A stretch of 9,371 nt of DNA from Sporichthyaceae bacterium (GTDB lineage: Bacteria; Actinomycetota; Actinomycetes; JACCUZ01): the NCBI GenBank assembly GCA_013698395.1, contig JACCUZ010000042.1:1-9371 (forward strand). Reading direction: 5' to 3'. This document shows positions 1 to 5,193 of the stretch, in pieces. Numbering within the stretch: the first letter of the stretch is position 1; every line of letters begins with the position of its first letter. The notes beneath the pieces are model-generated. The model made no database searches and was not told the origin of the DNA. It was given only the letters and a program-made list of their open reading frames with translations. The position numbers were made by a program, and so were the translations under genes.

Positions 1-615
1 GGAGTAGGTGCGGCCGGCGAAGGTGTTGGCTGCGCCGCCTGTAGCGCTGCCGCCATTCTTGGCGGCAGGGCCTGGGATGCGGAGGGTGGCGCCGAGCATG
101 ACCACGTTGTTGCTGCCGATGCCGTTGGCCCGCTTGAGCGCGGTCTGGGAGACGCCGTAGCGCGCGGCGATCCCCGACAGGGTGTCGCCAGTGCTGACGC
201 GGTGGGACCGGCCGCTGGTCGTACGGCCCGTGCCGCCCGCGCCGCCCGCGCCGGGGACCTGGAGCGTCTGGCCCGCGATGATCAGGTTGCCGTTGCCCGG
301 CAGCCGGTTGACCTGCACCAGCCGCGCCACGGTGGTGTCGTAACGCGCGGCGATGGCGGACAGCGTGTCGCCGCGCTCGATCCGGTACAGCCCCCAGCCG
401 GGTGAGCCGGCCGTGACGAGCGCGGCGAGCAGCAGCGGCACCCCGATGTTGCGAGCCAGCCGGAGCACGGTGGTACGCCGGCCGACCGGCTGGCGTAGTG
501 GCCGTTGGGTTGACTGCGGCCGGGGACGCGCTGGCCGTTGGGTTGACTGCGGCGCCCGGTCCGGGGCGCCTGGGCTGTGGTGGCGTGGACGTGCAGTGGA
601 GACGGCAGTCGACAT
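1..615 (-). CDS. LysM-domain cell-wall protein, N-terminal part (C-terminus beyond window edge)
   Basis: The reading frame is open from an ATG at 615 down to base 1, giving 205 residues without a stop, so the gene is cut by the window edge. Residues 1-53 are a basic, Pro/Gln/Ser-rich cytoplasmic tail. Residues about 54-76 form one hydrophobic segment (signal anchor or signal peptide). Two LysM peptidoglycan-binding domains follow: about 77-121 (starts YRIERGDTLSAIAARY) and about 138-181 (starts HRVSTGDTLSGIAARYG), joined by a Gly-rich linker. The last visible residues (NTFAGRTYS) resemble the stretch that, from my memory of actinobacterial homologues, precedes a lytic transglycosylase domain; that domain is not in view and this is inference. 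The start is chosen because a GAGG lies 11 nt upstream and the hydrophobic segment then sits near the N-terminus. It diverges from the oxidoreductase gene. Likely role: envelope-anchored or secreted peptidoglycan binding or remodelling. Confidence 0.9.
   Translation of the reverse strand, partial: MSTAVSTARPRHHSPGAPDRAPQSTQRPARPRPQSTQRPLRQPVGRRTTVLRLARNIGVPLLLAALVTAGSPGWGLYRIERGDTLSAIAARYDTTVARLVQVNRLPGNGNLIIAGQTLQVPGAGGAGGTGRTTSGRSHRVSTGDTLSGIAARYGVSQTALKRANGIGSNNVVMLGATLRIPGPAAKNGGSATGGAANTFAGRTYS
499..553 (-). repeat. In-frame 22-bp direct repeat in the LysM gene N-terminus
   Basis: Two identical 22-bp copies lie at 499-520 and 532-553, with a period of 33 bp (11 codons). They encode PQSTQRP twice (residues 22-28 and 33-39) in the basic N-terminal tail. 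The nucleotide identity with an in-frame period suggests a recent tandem duplication in a disordered segment. Confidence 0.8.
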
Positions 616-685
616 GCCTGAGGGGTCCTCACGGTCGGGGAAGGGGGTCACCGGTCGTGCGGTGGCCGATACTGCCGTGGCTGAA

Positions 686-717
686 GTGACAGATGTTACC
701 TGTGGGGCATTTGTTAC
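686..717 (-). promoter_or_regulatory. Candidate operator: GTAAC/GTAAC/GTCAC direct repeats upstream of the LysM gene
   Basis: Read on the minus strand, GTAAC occurs at 717-713 and 699-695 and GTCAC at 690-686. The half-sites are spaced 18 and 9 bp apart, so all three are on one helical register. They lie 71-102 nt upstream of the LysM start. Direct-repeat GTAAC-like sites are reported for MtrA-type response regulators, which control cell-wall hydrolases in actinobacteria. The assignment to MtrA is inference. The 686-699 part is also an imperfect palindrome (GTGAC/GTTAC), so a CRP-like regulator is an alternative. Confidence 0.35.
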
Positions 718-813
718 CCGATCGTGGTACTACATCGGTGTCATTTGGGCTCGCCTAGGAGCTGGCCCGCCCTCCGGCTGCCCAGACCGCCGACTGCCGA
801 GGTCTCCCGCTGA

Positions 814-831
814 CTGGGGGACACAACCGGG
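814..831 (+). repeat. Solo copy of the GGACACAA-type repeat
   Basis: CTGGGGGACACAACCGGG lies about 100 nt upstream of the oxidoreductase start. It shares the GGACACAACYGGG core with the repeats at 4010-4094 that precede the DUF559 gene, more than 3 kb away. It sits inside the CTCCCG/CGGGAG hairpin (804-833). It could be a dispersed repeat or a regulator site; its function is unknown. Confidence 0.5.
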
Positions 832-931
832 AGGGATGTGGCCGGTGTGACAGGGCGCGGCGCCTCTCCCGCCGCAAGAGCCCCGGATGTGTCTCGGAGC
901 CACGGCCGACTCCGCCTGCGAGGCTGGGGCC

Positions 932-2077
932 GTGATCGTCGTCGCCGGCGCCGGCCTCGCCGGGCTCCAGACGGTCGTGGCGCTGAGAAGCCGGGGGTAC
1001 GTCGGGCAGCTCGTTCTGGTCGGCGCCGAGGCCGAGCCGCCCTACGACCGGCCACCGTTGTCCAAGCAACTCCTGAGGGGCGAGACGGACAGTACGACCC
1101 TGGAGGCCGACTGGCCCGCGCTCGACGTCGACCTGCGCCTGTCGACGCGCGCCCTCGGTGTTGGCGACCACGTGCTGACCACCGACCGCGGCGAGCTGCC
1201 GTTCGACCGGCTGGTGCTCGCCACAGGTGCGCAGCCGCGACGCCTGCCCGGGGCGGATCACGCGCTGACGCTGCGGACCCGCGCCGACGCCCTGGAGTTG
1301 CGCGCGGCCATACGACCGGGTGCCCGCCTGGTCATCGTCGGTGCGGGGTGGATCGGCGCCGAGGTGGCGACCGCAGCCGCCGCTGTCGGAACTGCGGTCA
1401 CCGTCGTGGAGGGGTTGGAGGCACCGCTCGCGGGGGCGCTACCGAGCGATGTCGGGCACCGGATGCTCCCCTGGTGGTCGGGCGTCGATCTTCGGTTGTG
1501 CGCGCGCGTGTCCAAGGTGCAGAACGACGCGGTAACCGTCGTCGGTGGCGGGCGGATCGCCGCCGACCTGGTGCTGGTCGCAGTGGGTGCCACGCCGACC
1601 GTTGTCGACGGTGTGGAACTGACGCCAGAGGGAGCGGTTGCCGTCGACGCGCAACTACGTACGTCGCGGCCGGACGTGTTCGCGGTGGGCGACTGCGCCT
1701 CGTGGCCATCTCATCGCTACGGCACGAGGATGCTCGTCGAGCACTGGGACAACGCGCTGCACGGCCCGACTGCCGTCGCGGCCAACTGCCTGGGCGCCGC
1801 AGACGTGTGGGACCCAGTCCCGTATTTCTGGTCCGAGCAATGGGGCCGGATGCTGCAGTACGCCGGGCACCACCCGGCCGGCGACCACATCGTGTGGCGG
1901 GAGGACGGCGAACGCTGGGCTGCCTTCTGGCTCGCTGGTAATCGGCTCGTCTCGGCTGTGACGGTCGACCGGCCACGCGATCTGGTGCAGGCGCGCCGCT
2001 TGATGCAGCGCTCGGGTGCCGTCGACGGGGCGCTGCTCGCCGACCCGACTGTCGCCGTCAAGGACTGCGCGCTGTGA
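932..2077 (+). CDS. FAD-dependent NAD(P)H oxidoreductase, ferredoxin/rubredoxin reductase-like
   Basis: The 381-residue protein has the layout of flavoprotein ferredoxin reductases (BphA4, ThcD, rubredoxin reductase types, usually about 390-420 residues). Residues 6-11 (GAGLAG) are the N-terminal FAD-binding GxGxxG, and 39-45 (DRPPLSK) is the family's characteristic motif. Residues 97-103 are ATGAQPR. Residues 137-142 (GAGWIG) are the NAD(P)H Rossmann motif, 252-256 (VGDCA) the second FAD contact, and the HWDNA and FWSEQWGRMLQYAG segments (271-312) lead into the C-terminal reductase domain. It would pass electrons from NAD(P)H to a ferredoxin or similar carrier; the partner is not in the window. 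GTG 932 is preferred because GAGG lies 8 nt upstream and the beta-strand before GAGLAG then begins at residue 2. An in-frame ATG at 887 would add 15 residues without a good ribosome site. The Rv2175c-like gene starts 13 nt after its stop. Confidence 0.85.
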   Translation: MIVVAGAGLAGLQTVVALRSRGYVGQLVLVGAEAEPPYDRPPLSKQLLRGETDSTTLEADWPALDVDLRLSTRALGVGDHVLTTDRGELPFDRLVLATGAQPRRLPGADHALTLRTRADALELRAAIRPGARLVIVGAGWIGAEVATAAAAVGTAVTVVEGLEAPLAGALPSDVGHRMLPWWSGVDLRLCARVSKVQNDAVTVVGGGRIAADLVLVAVGATPTVVDGVELTPEGAVAVDAQLRTSRPDVFAVGDCASWPSHRYGTRMLVEHWDNALHGPTAVAANCLGAADVWDPVPYFWSEQWGRMLQYAGHHPAGDHIVWREDGERWAAFWLAGNRLVSAVTVDRPRDLVQARRLMQRSGAVDGALLADPTVAVKDCAL

Positions 2078-2090
2078 CACGCTTGCCGGC

Positions 2091-2438
2091 GTGACTGAGC
2101 ACCTCGTCGAGTCGTGGCTGACACTGCCCGAGGTGGCTCAGCGGCTGAATGTGTCCCCGTCGCGGGCCCGTCAGCTGGTCGCCGAACGCCAGCTGCTCGC
2201 CGTACGTCGGGGGAAGAACAACGCGCTGATGGTCCCCGCGGAATTCGTGCAGGACGGCAGGGTGCTCAAGGGACTGCCCGGCGTGCTGACGTTGCTGGCG
2301 GATGCGAAGTACGAGGACGACGAGGTGCTGACCTGGCTGTACACGCCGGACAACTCGCTGCCGGGCTCTCCCGTGCAGGCGCTCGTGGACAACCGCGGCA
2401 CCGAGGTCAAGCGGCGCGCGCAGGCCCTGAACTTCTAG
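2091..2438 (+). CDS. Rv2175c-family DNA-binding protein
   Basis: The 115-residue protein begins with a winged/MerR-like helix-turn-helix (about residues 10-40, with LTLPEVAQRLNVSPSRARQL visible), followed by a short basic wing (RRGKNN, 39-44). A compact C-terminal half carries GLPGVLTLLADAKY, DDEVLTWLYTPD and a closing RRAQALNF. This matches the Rv2175c family, whose Mycobacterium tuberculosis member is a DNA-binding substrate of the Ser/Thr kinase PknL. The mycobacterial protein is longer at the N-terminus, where its phosphosite lies; that extension is missing if GTG 2091 is right. An upstream extension would overlap the oxidoreductase gene and reads as unconserved sequence. The ribosome site is weak. 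crtYc starts 7 nt after the stop, so the regulator is probably co-transcribed with the cyclase genes. Whether it regulates them is unknown. pknL is not visible in this window. Confidence 0.88.
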   Translation: MTEHLVESWLTLPEVAQRLNVSPSRARQLVAERQLLAVRRGKNNALMVPAEFVQDGRVLKGLPGVLTLLADAKYEDDEVLTWLYTPDNSLPGSPVQALVDNRGTEVKRRAQALNF

Positions 2439-2445
2439 GCCCGCA

Positions 2446-2772
2446 GTGCGCCATCTGGCCTACCTCGCCATGCTGGCGTTCTGTCTGGTCGGCACATTGC
2501 CGCTCGAGGTGTGGCTGGGCGTGCGGGTCTATCGGCAGGGGCGCCGGCTGTTGTTGACGCTGCTGTCGGTCGTGCCGGTGTTCGTGCTGTGGGACCTCTA
2601 CGCGATCGCAGCGGGGCACTGGGAGTTCGACCCCGCGCAGACGTCGGGCGTGCTGCTGCCGGGTCACCTCCCTGCCGAGGAGCTGCTGTTCTTCGTGGTG
2701 ATTCCGACGTGCGCGCTGTTGTCGTTCGAGGCGGTACGCCGGGCCACGGGCTGGCCGGGCGGTGACGAGTGA
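2446..2772 (+). CDS. crtYc: Lycopene cyclase subunit, CrtYc-type
   Basis: The 108-residue membrane protein has three hydrophobic helices (about 4-26, 36-55 and 78-98). It carries the signature of the heterodimeric bacterial/archaeal-type lycopene cyclases: WDLYAIAAGHWEFDP (49-63) and LPAEELLFFVVIP (75-87), in which Glu78/Glu79 belong to the conserved acidic PxEExxFF motif. Together with the next gene it would form the membrane-bound cyclase that closes beta-ionone rings on lycopene. It starts at GTG 2446, 7 nt after the Rv2175c-like gene, behind a weak AGG. Its TGA overlaps the GTG of crtYd by 4 nt, which suggests translational coupling and equal subunit supply. C50-carotenoid cyclase subunits (CrtYe/CrtYf) are similar, but no lycopene elongase is visible here, so the C40 role is preferred. 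Confidence 0.9.
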   Translation: MRHLAYLAMLAFCLVGTLPLEVWLGVRVYRQGRRLLLTLLSVVPVFVLWDLYAIAAGHWEFDPAQTSGVLLPGHLPAEELLFFVVIPTCALLSFEAVRRATGWPGGDE

Positions 2773-3083
2773 GCTACACCGCGGTCTCGGTGGTTGCAGT
2801 GGTGGCGGCTCTGGGTCTTGATGTCCTGGTGCTGCGGACGCGGGTGGTTACCCGGCGCGTGTTCTGGACCTCGTACGCCATCGTGATCTTCTTCCAGCTG
2901 CTCACCAACGGGTGGCTCACCGGGCGCGACATCGTGACCTACGCGGAGACGGCGATCCTCGGTCCCCGGATGGTGTTCGCACCGGTCGAGGACCTGCTGT
3001 TCGGGTTCTCCCTCGTCGTGCAGACGACCGCGTGGTGGGTGTGGTGGGGGAGGCGGCTCAGGCCCTCGCGAGTCGAGCCCTGA
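2769..3083 (+). CDS. crtYd: Lycopene cyclase subunit, CrtYd-type
   Basis: The 104-residue protein is the second half of a split lycopene cyclase. It has three predicted membrane helices (about 4-22, 31-47 and 75-93), the conserved FQLLTNGWLTGRDIVTY segment (42-58), and APVEDLLFGFSLV (71-83), which is the counterpart of the PAEELLFF motif in the first subunit. The pair reproduces the two repeats found fused in archaeal CrtY and in fungal cyclase/phytoene synthases. The GTG start at 2769 lies inside the end of crtYc (GTGA overlap). Its 3' end overlaps the 3' end of the convergent crtB gene by 26 nt (3058-3083), so no conventional terminator can separate the two. Product: gamma- or beta-carotene from lycopene, together with CrtYc. 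Confidence 0.9.
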   Translation: MSYTAVSVVAVVAALGLDVLVLRTRVVTRRVFWTSYAIVIFFQLLTNGWLTGRDIVTYAETAILGPRMVFAPVEDLLFGFSLVVQTTAWWVWWGRRLRPSRVEP

Positions 3084-3960
3084 CCAGCGCCGGGACGGCG
3101 ACCTGCAGCCGGCGCGGGAGTGGCACGCCGACGCGGCGACCGAGGATCTGGTAGTCCGCGGTCTCGACGGCGTCGAGGATGCCGCGGTAGAGGACGAACG
3201 CGGTGCGGATGCACTCGCGGCTGGAGGGGTGCAGCAGGTCGATGCCGGGCGCTGCCTCCGCGTACAGCTCACGGGTGCGGGCGATCTCGAACTGCAGCAG
3301 GTCGACCACGTTCGCGGGCGTCGGGCCCGGCCGCAGGTCGGCCCGCGTGACGCCGAACGCGTCGAGGTCCTCCTGGGGCAGGTAGACCCGGCCGCGTCTC
3401 AGGTCCTCGGCCACGTCGCGGATGAAGTTGGACAGCTGGAACGCCTCGCCGAGTCTGCGGGCGTAGGTCATGGCGCTCGGGTCGACCGGCTCCAGAATCG
3501 GGACCATCTGTACGCCGATCACGGCGGCGCTGCCGTACATGTACTGCTGGAGTTCGGCGTACGTGGCATAGCCGGTGACGGCGATGTCCATCCGCATGCT
3601 GGCGAGGAACGCCTCGAAGCTGTCGCGTGGGATGTCCCAGGTCCGTGCGGTGTGGATGGCCGCGCGGCTGATCGGGTCGGCGCTCTGGTGGCCTATGGTC
3701 CGGTCGAGGTCGGCGAGGAACTGCTCGCCCCAGCGGACCAAGGCGTCGGGGTCAGGGGCAACGAGATCGTCGACGAGCTCGTCGGCGTAGCGGGCGAAGC
3801 CGTACAGCGCGTGTACGTAGGGCCGCTTGGCGGGTGGGAGCAGCAGCGTGGCCAGGTAGTAGGTCCTGCCGTGGGCTGCGTTGAGGCGCCGACACTGCTC
3901 GTACGCGCTCCGCAGCGCCGGCTCGGAGATGCCCGCCGCGTCCAGCTCGCGTCCGCTCAC
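3058..3960 (-). CDS. crtB: Phytoene synthase
   Basis: The 300-residue protein is a full-length squalene/phytoene synthase that condenses two geranylgeranyl diphosphates into 15-cis-phytoene. Both Mg2+-binding aspartate motifs are present: DELVDD at 60-65 (D60xxxD64) and NFIRDVAED at 178-186 (D182xxxD186), the latter followed by RRGRVYLP (188-195). The YYLATLLLPPAKR segment (34-46) and HALYGFARYAD (50-60) are also typical. GTG 3960 is chosen because GAGGAG lies 6 nt upstream, an excellent ribosome site. The gene is separated from crtI, its expected operon partner, by the oppositely oriented DUF559 gene, so it probably needs its own promoter in the 3961-4205 region. That region contains the 85-bp inverted repeat at 4010-4094, which could lie in the crtB leader. 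Confidence 0.96.
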   Translation of the reverse strand: MSGRELDAAGISEPALRSAYEQCRRLNAAHGRTYYLATLLLPPAKRPYVHALYGFARYADELVDDLVAPDPDALVRWGEQFLADLDRTIGHQSADPISRAAIHTARTWDIPRDSFEAFLASMRMDIAVTGYATYAELQQYMYGSAAVIGVQMVPILEPVDPSAMTYARRLGEAFQLSNFIRDVAEDLRRGRVYLPQEDLDAFGVTRADLRPGPTPANVVDLLQFEIARTRELYAEAAPGIDLLHPSSRECIRTAFVLYRGILDAVETADYQILGRRVGVPLPRRLQVAVPALVRARLARA

Positions 3961-4009
3961 CGGTTGCTCCTCGGTTGCCCCGGCTGGCCCTGGCGCTGGC
4001 CGATCTGGT

Positions 4010-4094
4010 CCCCGGACACAACTGGGGCTGGGGAGGCTGATGTGGCGGTCCGGCAGTCACAGGAGCGGTCTGCCGTCCCGGTTGTGTCCCGGGG
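4010..4094. repeat. Inverted repeat pair in the divergent crtB/DUF559 promoter region
   Basis: The left arm CCCCGGACACAACTGGGG (4010-4027) and the right arm CCCGGTTGTGTCCCGGGG (4077-4094) are near-perfect reverse complements, differing by one indel and one substitution over about 17 bp. An inner CGGCAG/CTGCCG pair (6 bp) allows one long stem-loop. Intergenic position and symmetry suggest either an operator for the divergent genes or a structured end of a mobile cassette. A matching pair with almost the same span lies on the other side of the DUF559 gene. Confidence 0.65.
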
Positions 4095-4127
4095 TCGGCG
4101 CCGGTCCGGGGGCCAGCGCCGAGGTGG

Positions 4128-4154
4128 CTGTCCACATCCGCCTGGCTGTCCACA
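4128..4154 (+). promoter_or_regulatory. Two DnaA-box-like 9-mers upstream of the DUF559 gene
   Basis: CTGTCCACA occurs at 4128-4136 and 4146-4154, inside a 12-bp perfect direct repeat (TGGCTGTCCACA) with an 18-bp period. The 9-mer fits the high-GC actinobacterial DnaA-box consensus, in which TTGTCCACA is preferred. They end 51 nt before ATG 4206. Two boxes are too few for an origin. A promoter-proximal regulatory role is more plausible, but the sequence alone does not prove it. Confidence 0.45.
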
Positions 4155-4205
4155 GATCCCGCCCGCGCGCCGCCGATGGGAGCCGCGGAGCCCGACGCTC
4201 GTGGC

Positions 4206-5021
4206 ATGGACCCGGTTCGAGCGCTTGAAGGCCGCGGCGGCGCTGCGTCGTGGACCCAGCTGACGGCAGACGGTGTCCGAGACGGACAGCTGCGGGGCGT
4301 GGTGCGCAAGGGCCGGGTGCTCCGGGTCGGGGAGGGCACCTACGCGCTCCCCGACGCGCCCACCGACCTGGTCACCGCGGCCCGGCTGCGCGGCCGTCTG
4401 ACCTGCTGCTCCGTGGCGAAGCGGCACGGGCTGCTCCTCCTCCACCCGCCCGAGCGACCGCACGTCGCCGTGCCACGGAACCGGTCGGGCAAGTCGCCTC
4501 TCGCGGTCCTGCACCGCCATGACTGCAAGGATCAGGCTCCCTGGGTCCCGTTGCTGCCGGCGCTGATCACCCTGTTGCGCTGTCTCCCGCTCGTCCCGGC
4601 CGTCGTGGTCATCGACAGCGCGCTGCGTACTGGTGCCGTGACCGCCGCGCAACTGACTCGACGGCTCCGTGGGCCGGGCTCGGTGCAGGCGAGGATCGCC
4701 CTCAACGCCGCCGACCGCCGGTCCGGGTCGGTGATCGAAACCGTGGTCCGGCTGGCATTGCGGCAGGCCGGGCTGCCCGTAGTGCCGCAGGCGTGGATCC
4801 CCGGCGTCGGTCGGGTGGACTTCCTGGTCGGGGCGCGGCTGGTGGTGGAGGTCGACGGGTTCGAGTTCCACTCCGCGCGCGCGGAGTACCGGGCGGATCG
4901 CCGCCGGGCCAATGCCCTGGCCGCGGGCGGATATGTCCTGCTCCGGTTCACCTACGAGGACGTGCTGTCCCGGCTGGACGAGGTGGTCGCTCAGGTCGCG
5001 GGCGTCTACGCCACCCTCTGA
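4206..5021 (+). CDS. Winged-helix plus DUF559 (PD-(D/E)XK/Vsr-like) nuclease-family protein
   Basis: The 271-residue protein has two parts. Residues about 1-50 look like an AbiEi-type winged helix (TQLTADGVRDGQLRGVVRKG, then GTYALP). Residues about 175-265 are a DUF559 domain of the Vsr/PD-(D/E)XK nuclease fold: E178 (SVIETV), D205 (GRVDFLV), E215 and D217 (VVEVDG), H222, a DRRRANAL segment (231-238) and LLRFTYEDV (245-253). The acidic residues are intact, so the fold looks active, but no substrate is known for this family. The N-terminal resemblance to AbiEi antitoxins does not make it a toxin-antitoxin system: no AbiEii-like toxin is nearby. The start is uncertain: ATG 4206 fits the family length, ATG 4176 would add 10 residues, and neither has a good ribosome site. 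It stands alone, antisense within the carotenoid genes, with inverted repeats on both sides. Confidence 0.85.
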   Translation: MDPVRALEGRGGAASWTQLTADGVRDGQLRGVVRKGRVLRVGEGTYALPDAPTDLVTAARLRGRLTCCSVAKRHGLLLLHPPERPHVAVPRNRSGKSPLAVLHRHDCKDQAPWVPLLPALITLLRCLPLVPAVVVIDSALRTGAVTAAQLTRRLRGPGSVQARIALNAADRRSGSVIETVVRLALRQAGLPVVPQAWIPGVGRVDFLVGARLVVEVDGFEFHSARAEYRADRRRANALAAGGYVLLRFTYEDVLSRLDEVVAQVAGVYATL

Positions 5022-5022
5022 T

Positions 5023-5106
5023 CCCCGGACACCAACGGTGCGCCTGGGGCTGAGGAGCAACGAACCCGGCCTCAGCATGCTCGGGTGCCCCACTTGTGTC
5101 CCCGGG
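5023..5106. terminator. Imperfect long hairpin between convergent DUF559 and crtI genes
   Basis: CCCCGGACACCAACGG (5023-5038) can pair with the TTGTGTCCCCGGG end (5094-5106). Inside lie GGGGC/GCCCC (5046-5050/5087-5091) and GCTGAGG/CCTCAGC (5049-5055/5070-5076) pairings. It begins one base after the DUF559 stop and lies 88 nt past the crtI stop, so a bidirectional termination role is reasonable. No U-tract is present, as is common in high-GC actinobacteria. The span (84 bp) nearly equals that of the 4010-4094 inverted repeat. Confidence 0.5.
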
Positions 5107-5125
5107 TCAGCGCGCGAGGGCGGGG

Positions 5126-5190
5126 TGGCTGGGGCGGGGCTGGCTGGGGCGGGGGGCGCTCGGCTGGGGGGCGCTCGGCTGGGGGAGGCA
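5126..5190 (+). repeat. G-rich tandem repeat with 15-bp period
   Basis: Two diverged unit types follow each other: TGGCTGGGGCGGGG at 5126-5139 and 5141-5154, then GGGGGGCGCTCGGCT at 5151-5165 and 5166-5180, with a partial third unit after 5180. All keep a 15-bp period. The plus strand carries at least six runs of four or more G, giving strong G-quadruplex potential. It lies just 3 nt downstream of the crtI stop and in the path of read-through from the DUF559 gene. Confidence 0.75.
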
Positions 5191-5193
5191 CGG

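Larger units (their letters stand above)
616..931. other. Divergent intergenic region between LysM gene and oxidoreductase gene
   Basis: This 316-nt stretch holds no gene I can support. It should carry both divergent promoters, but I see no clear -35/-10 pair for either. Visible structures are: a small inverted repeat TGAGG/CCTCA at 619-631 covering the GAGG of the LysM gene; GTAAC-type direct repeats at 686-717; and a CTCCCG (804-809)/CGGGAG (828-833) hairpin with a GGGGACACAACCGGG-type motif in and beside its loop. Confidence 0.6.
4010..5106 (+). mobile_element. Possible 1.1-kb DUF559 cassette bounded by inverted repeats
   Basis: The outermost arms GGACACAACTGGGGC (4014-4028) and GCCCCACTTGTGTCC (5087-5101) are reverse complements at 14 of 15 positions and enclose only the DUF559 gene. 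The inner arms (4077-4094 and 5023-5040) are further copies. The unit lies between crtI and crtB, which usually adjoin. No transposase and no clear target-site duplication are seen. The repeats could instead be a shared terminator/operator motif, so the mobile interpretation is tentative. Confidence 0.35.

Noticed and set aside
616..931. c-di-AMP (ydaO-type) riboswitch upstream of the LysM gene
   Set aside because: Such riboswitches often precede actinobacterial wall hydrolases, but I could not find its conserved core segments here, only GTAAC repeats.
838..1941. 367-codon plus-strand frame overlapping the oxidoreductase
   Set aside because: Arg-rich shadow in another frame of a gene with clear FAD and NAD(P) motifs.
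2446..3083. C50 carotenoid cyclase (CrtYe/CrtYf) instead of CrtYc/CrtYd
   Set aside because: No lycopene elongase gene is in the window; the sequence alone cannot fully exclude it.
4128..4154. Replication origin
   Set aside because: Only two DnaA-box-like sequences, no dnaA/dnaN neighbours and no AT-rich unwinding region.
3229..4263. 344-codon plus-strand frame opposite crtB
   Set aside because: It is antisense to the conserved phytoene synthase, without motifs of its own.
4206..5021. AbiE-type toxin-antitoxin system
   Set aside because: Only the N-terminal winged helix resembles AbiEi; the C-terminus is DUF559 and no nucleotidyltransferase toxin gene is adjacent.
5126..5190. CRISPR array
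   Set aside because: The repeat has a 15-bp period without unique spacers and no cas genes; it is a G-rich minisatellite.
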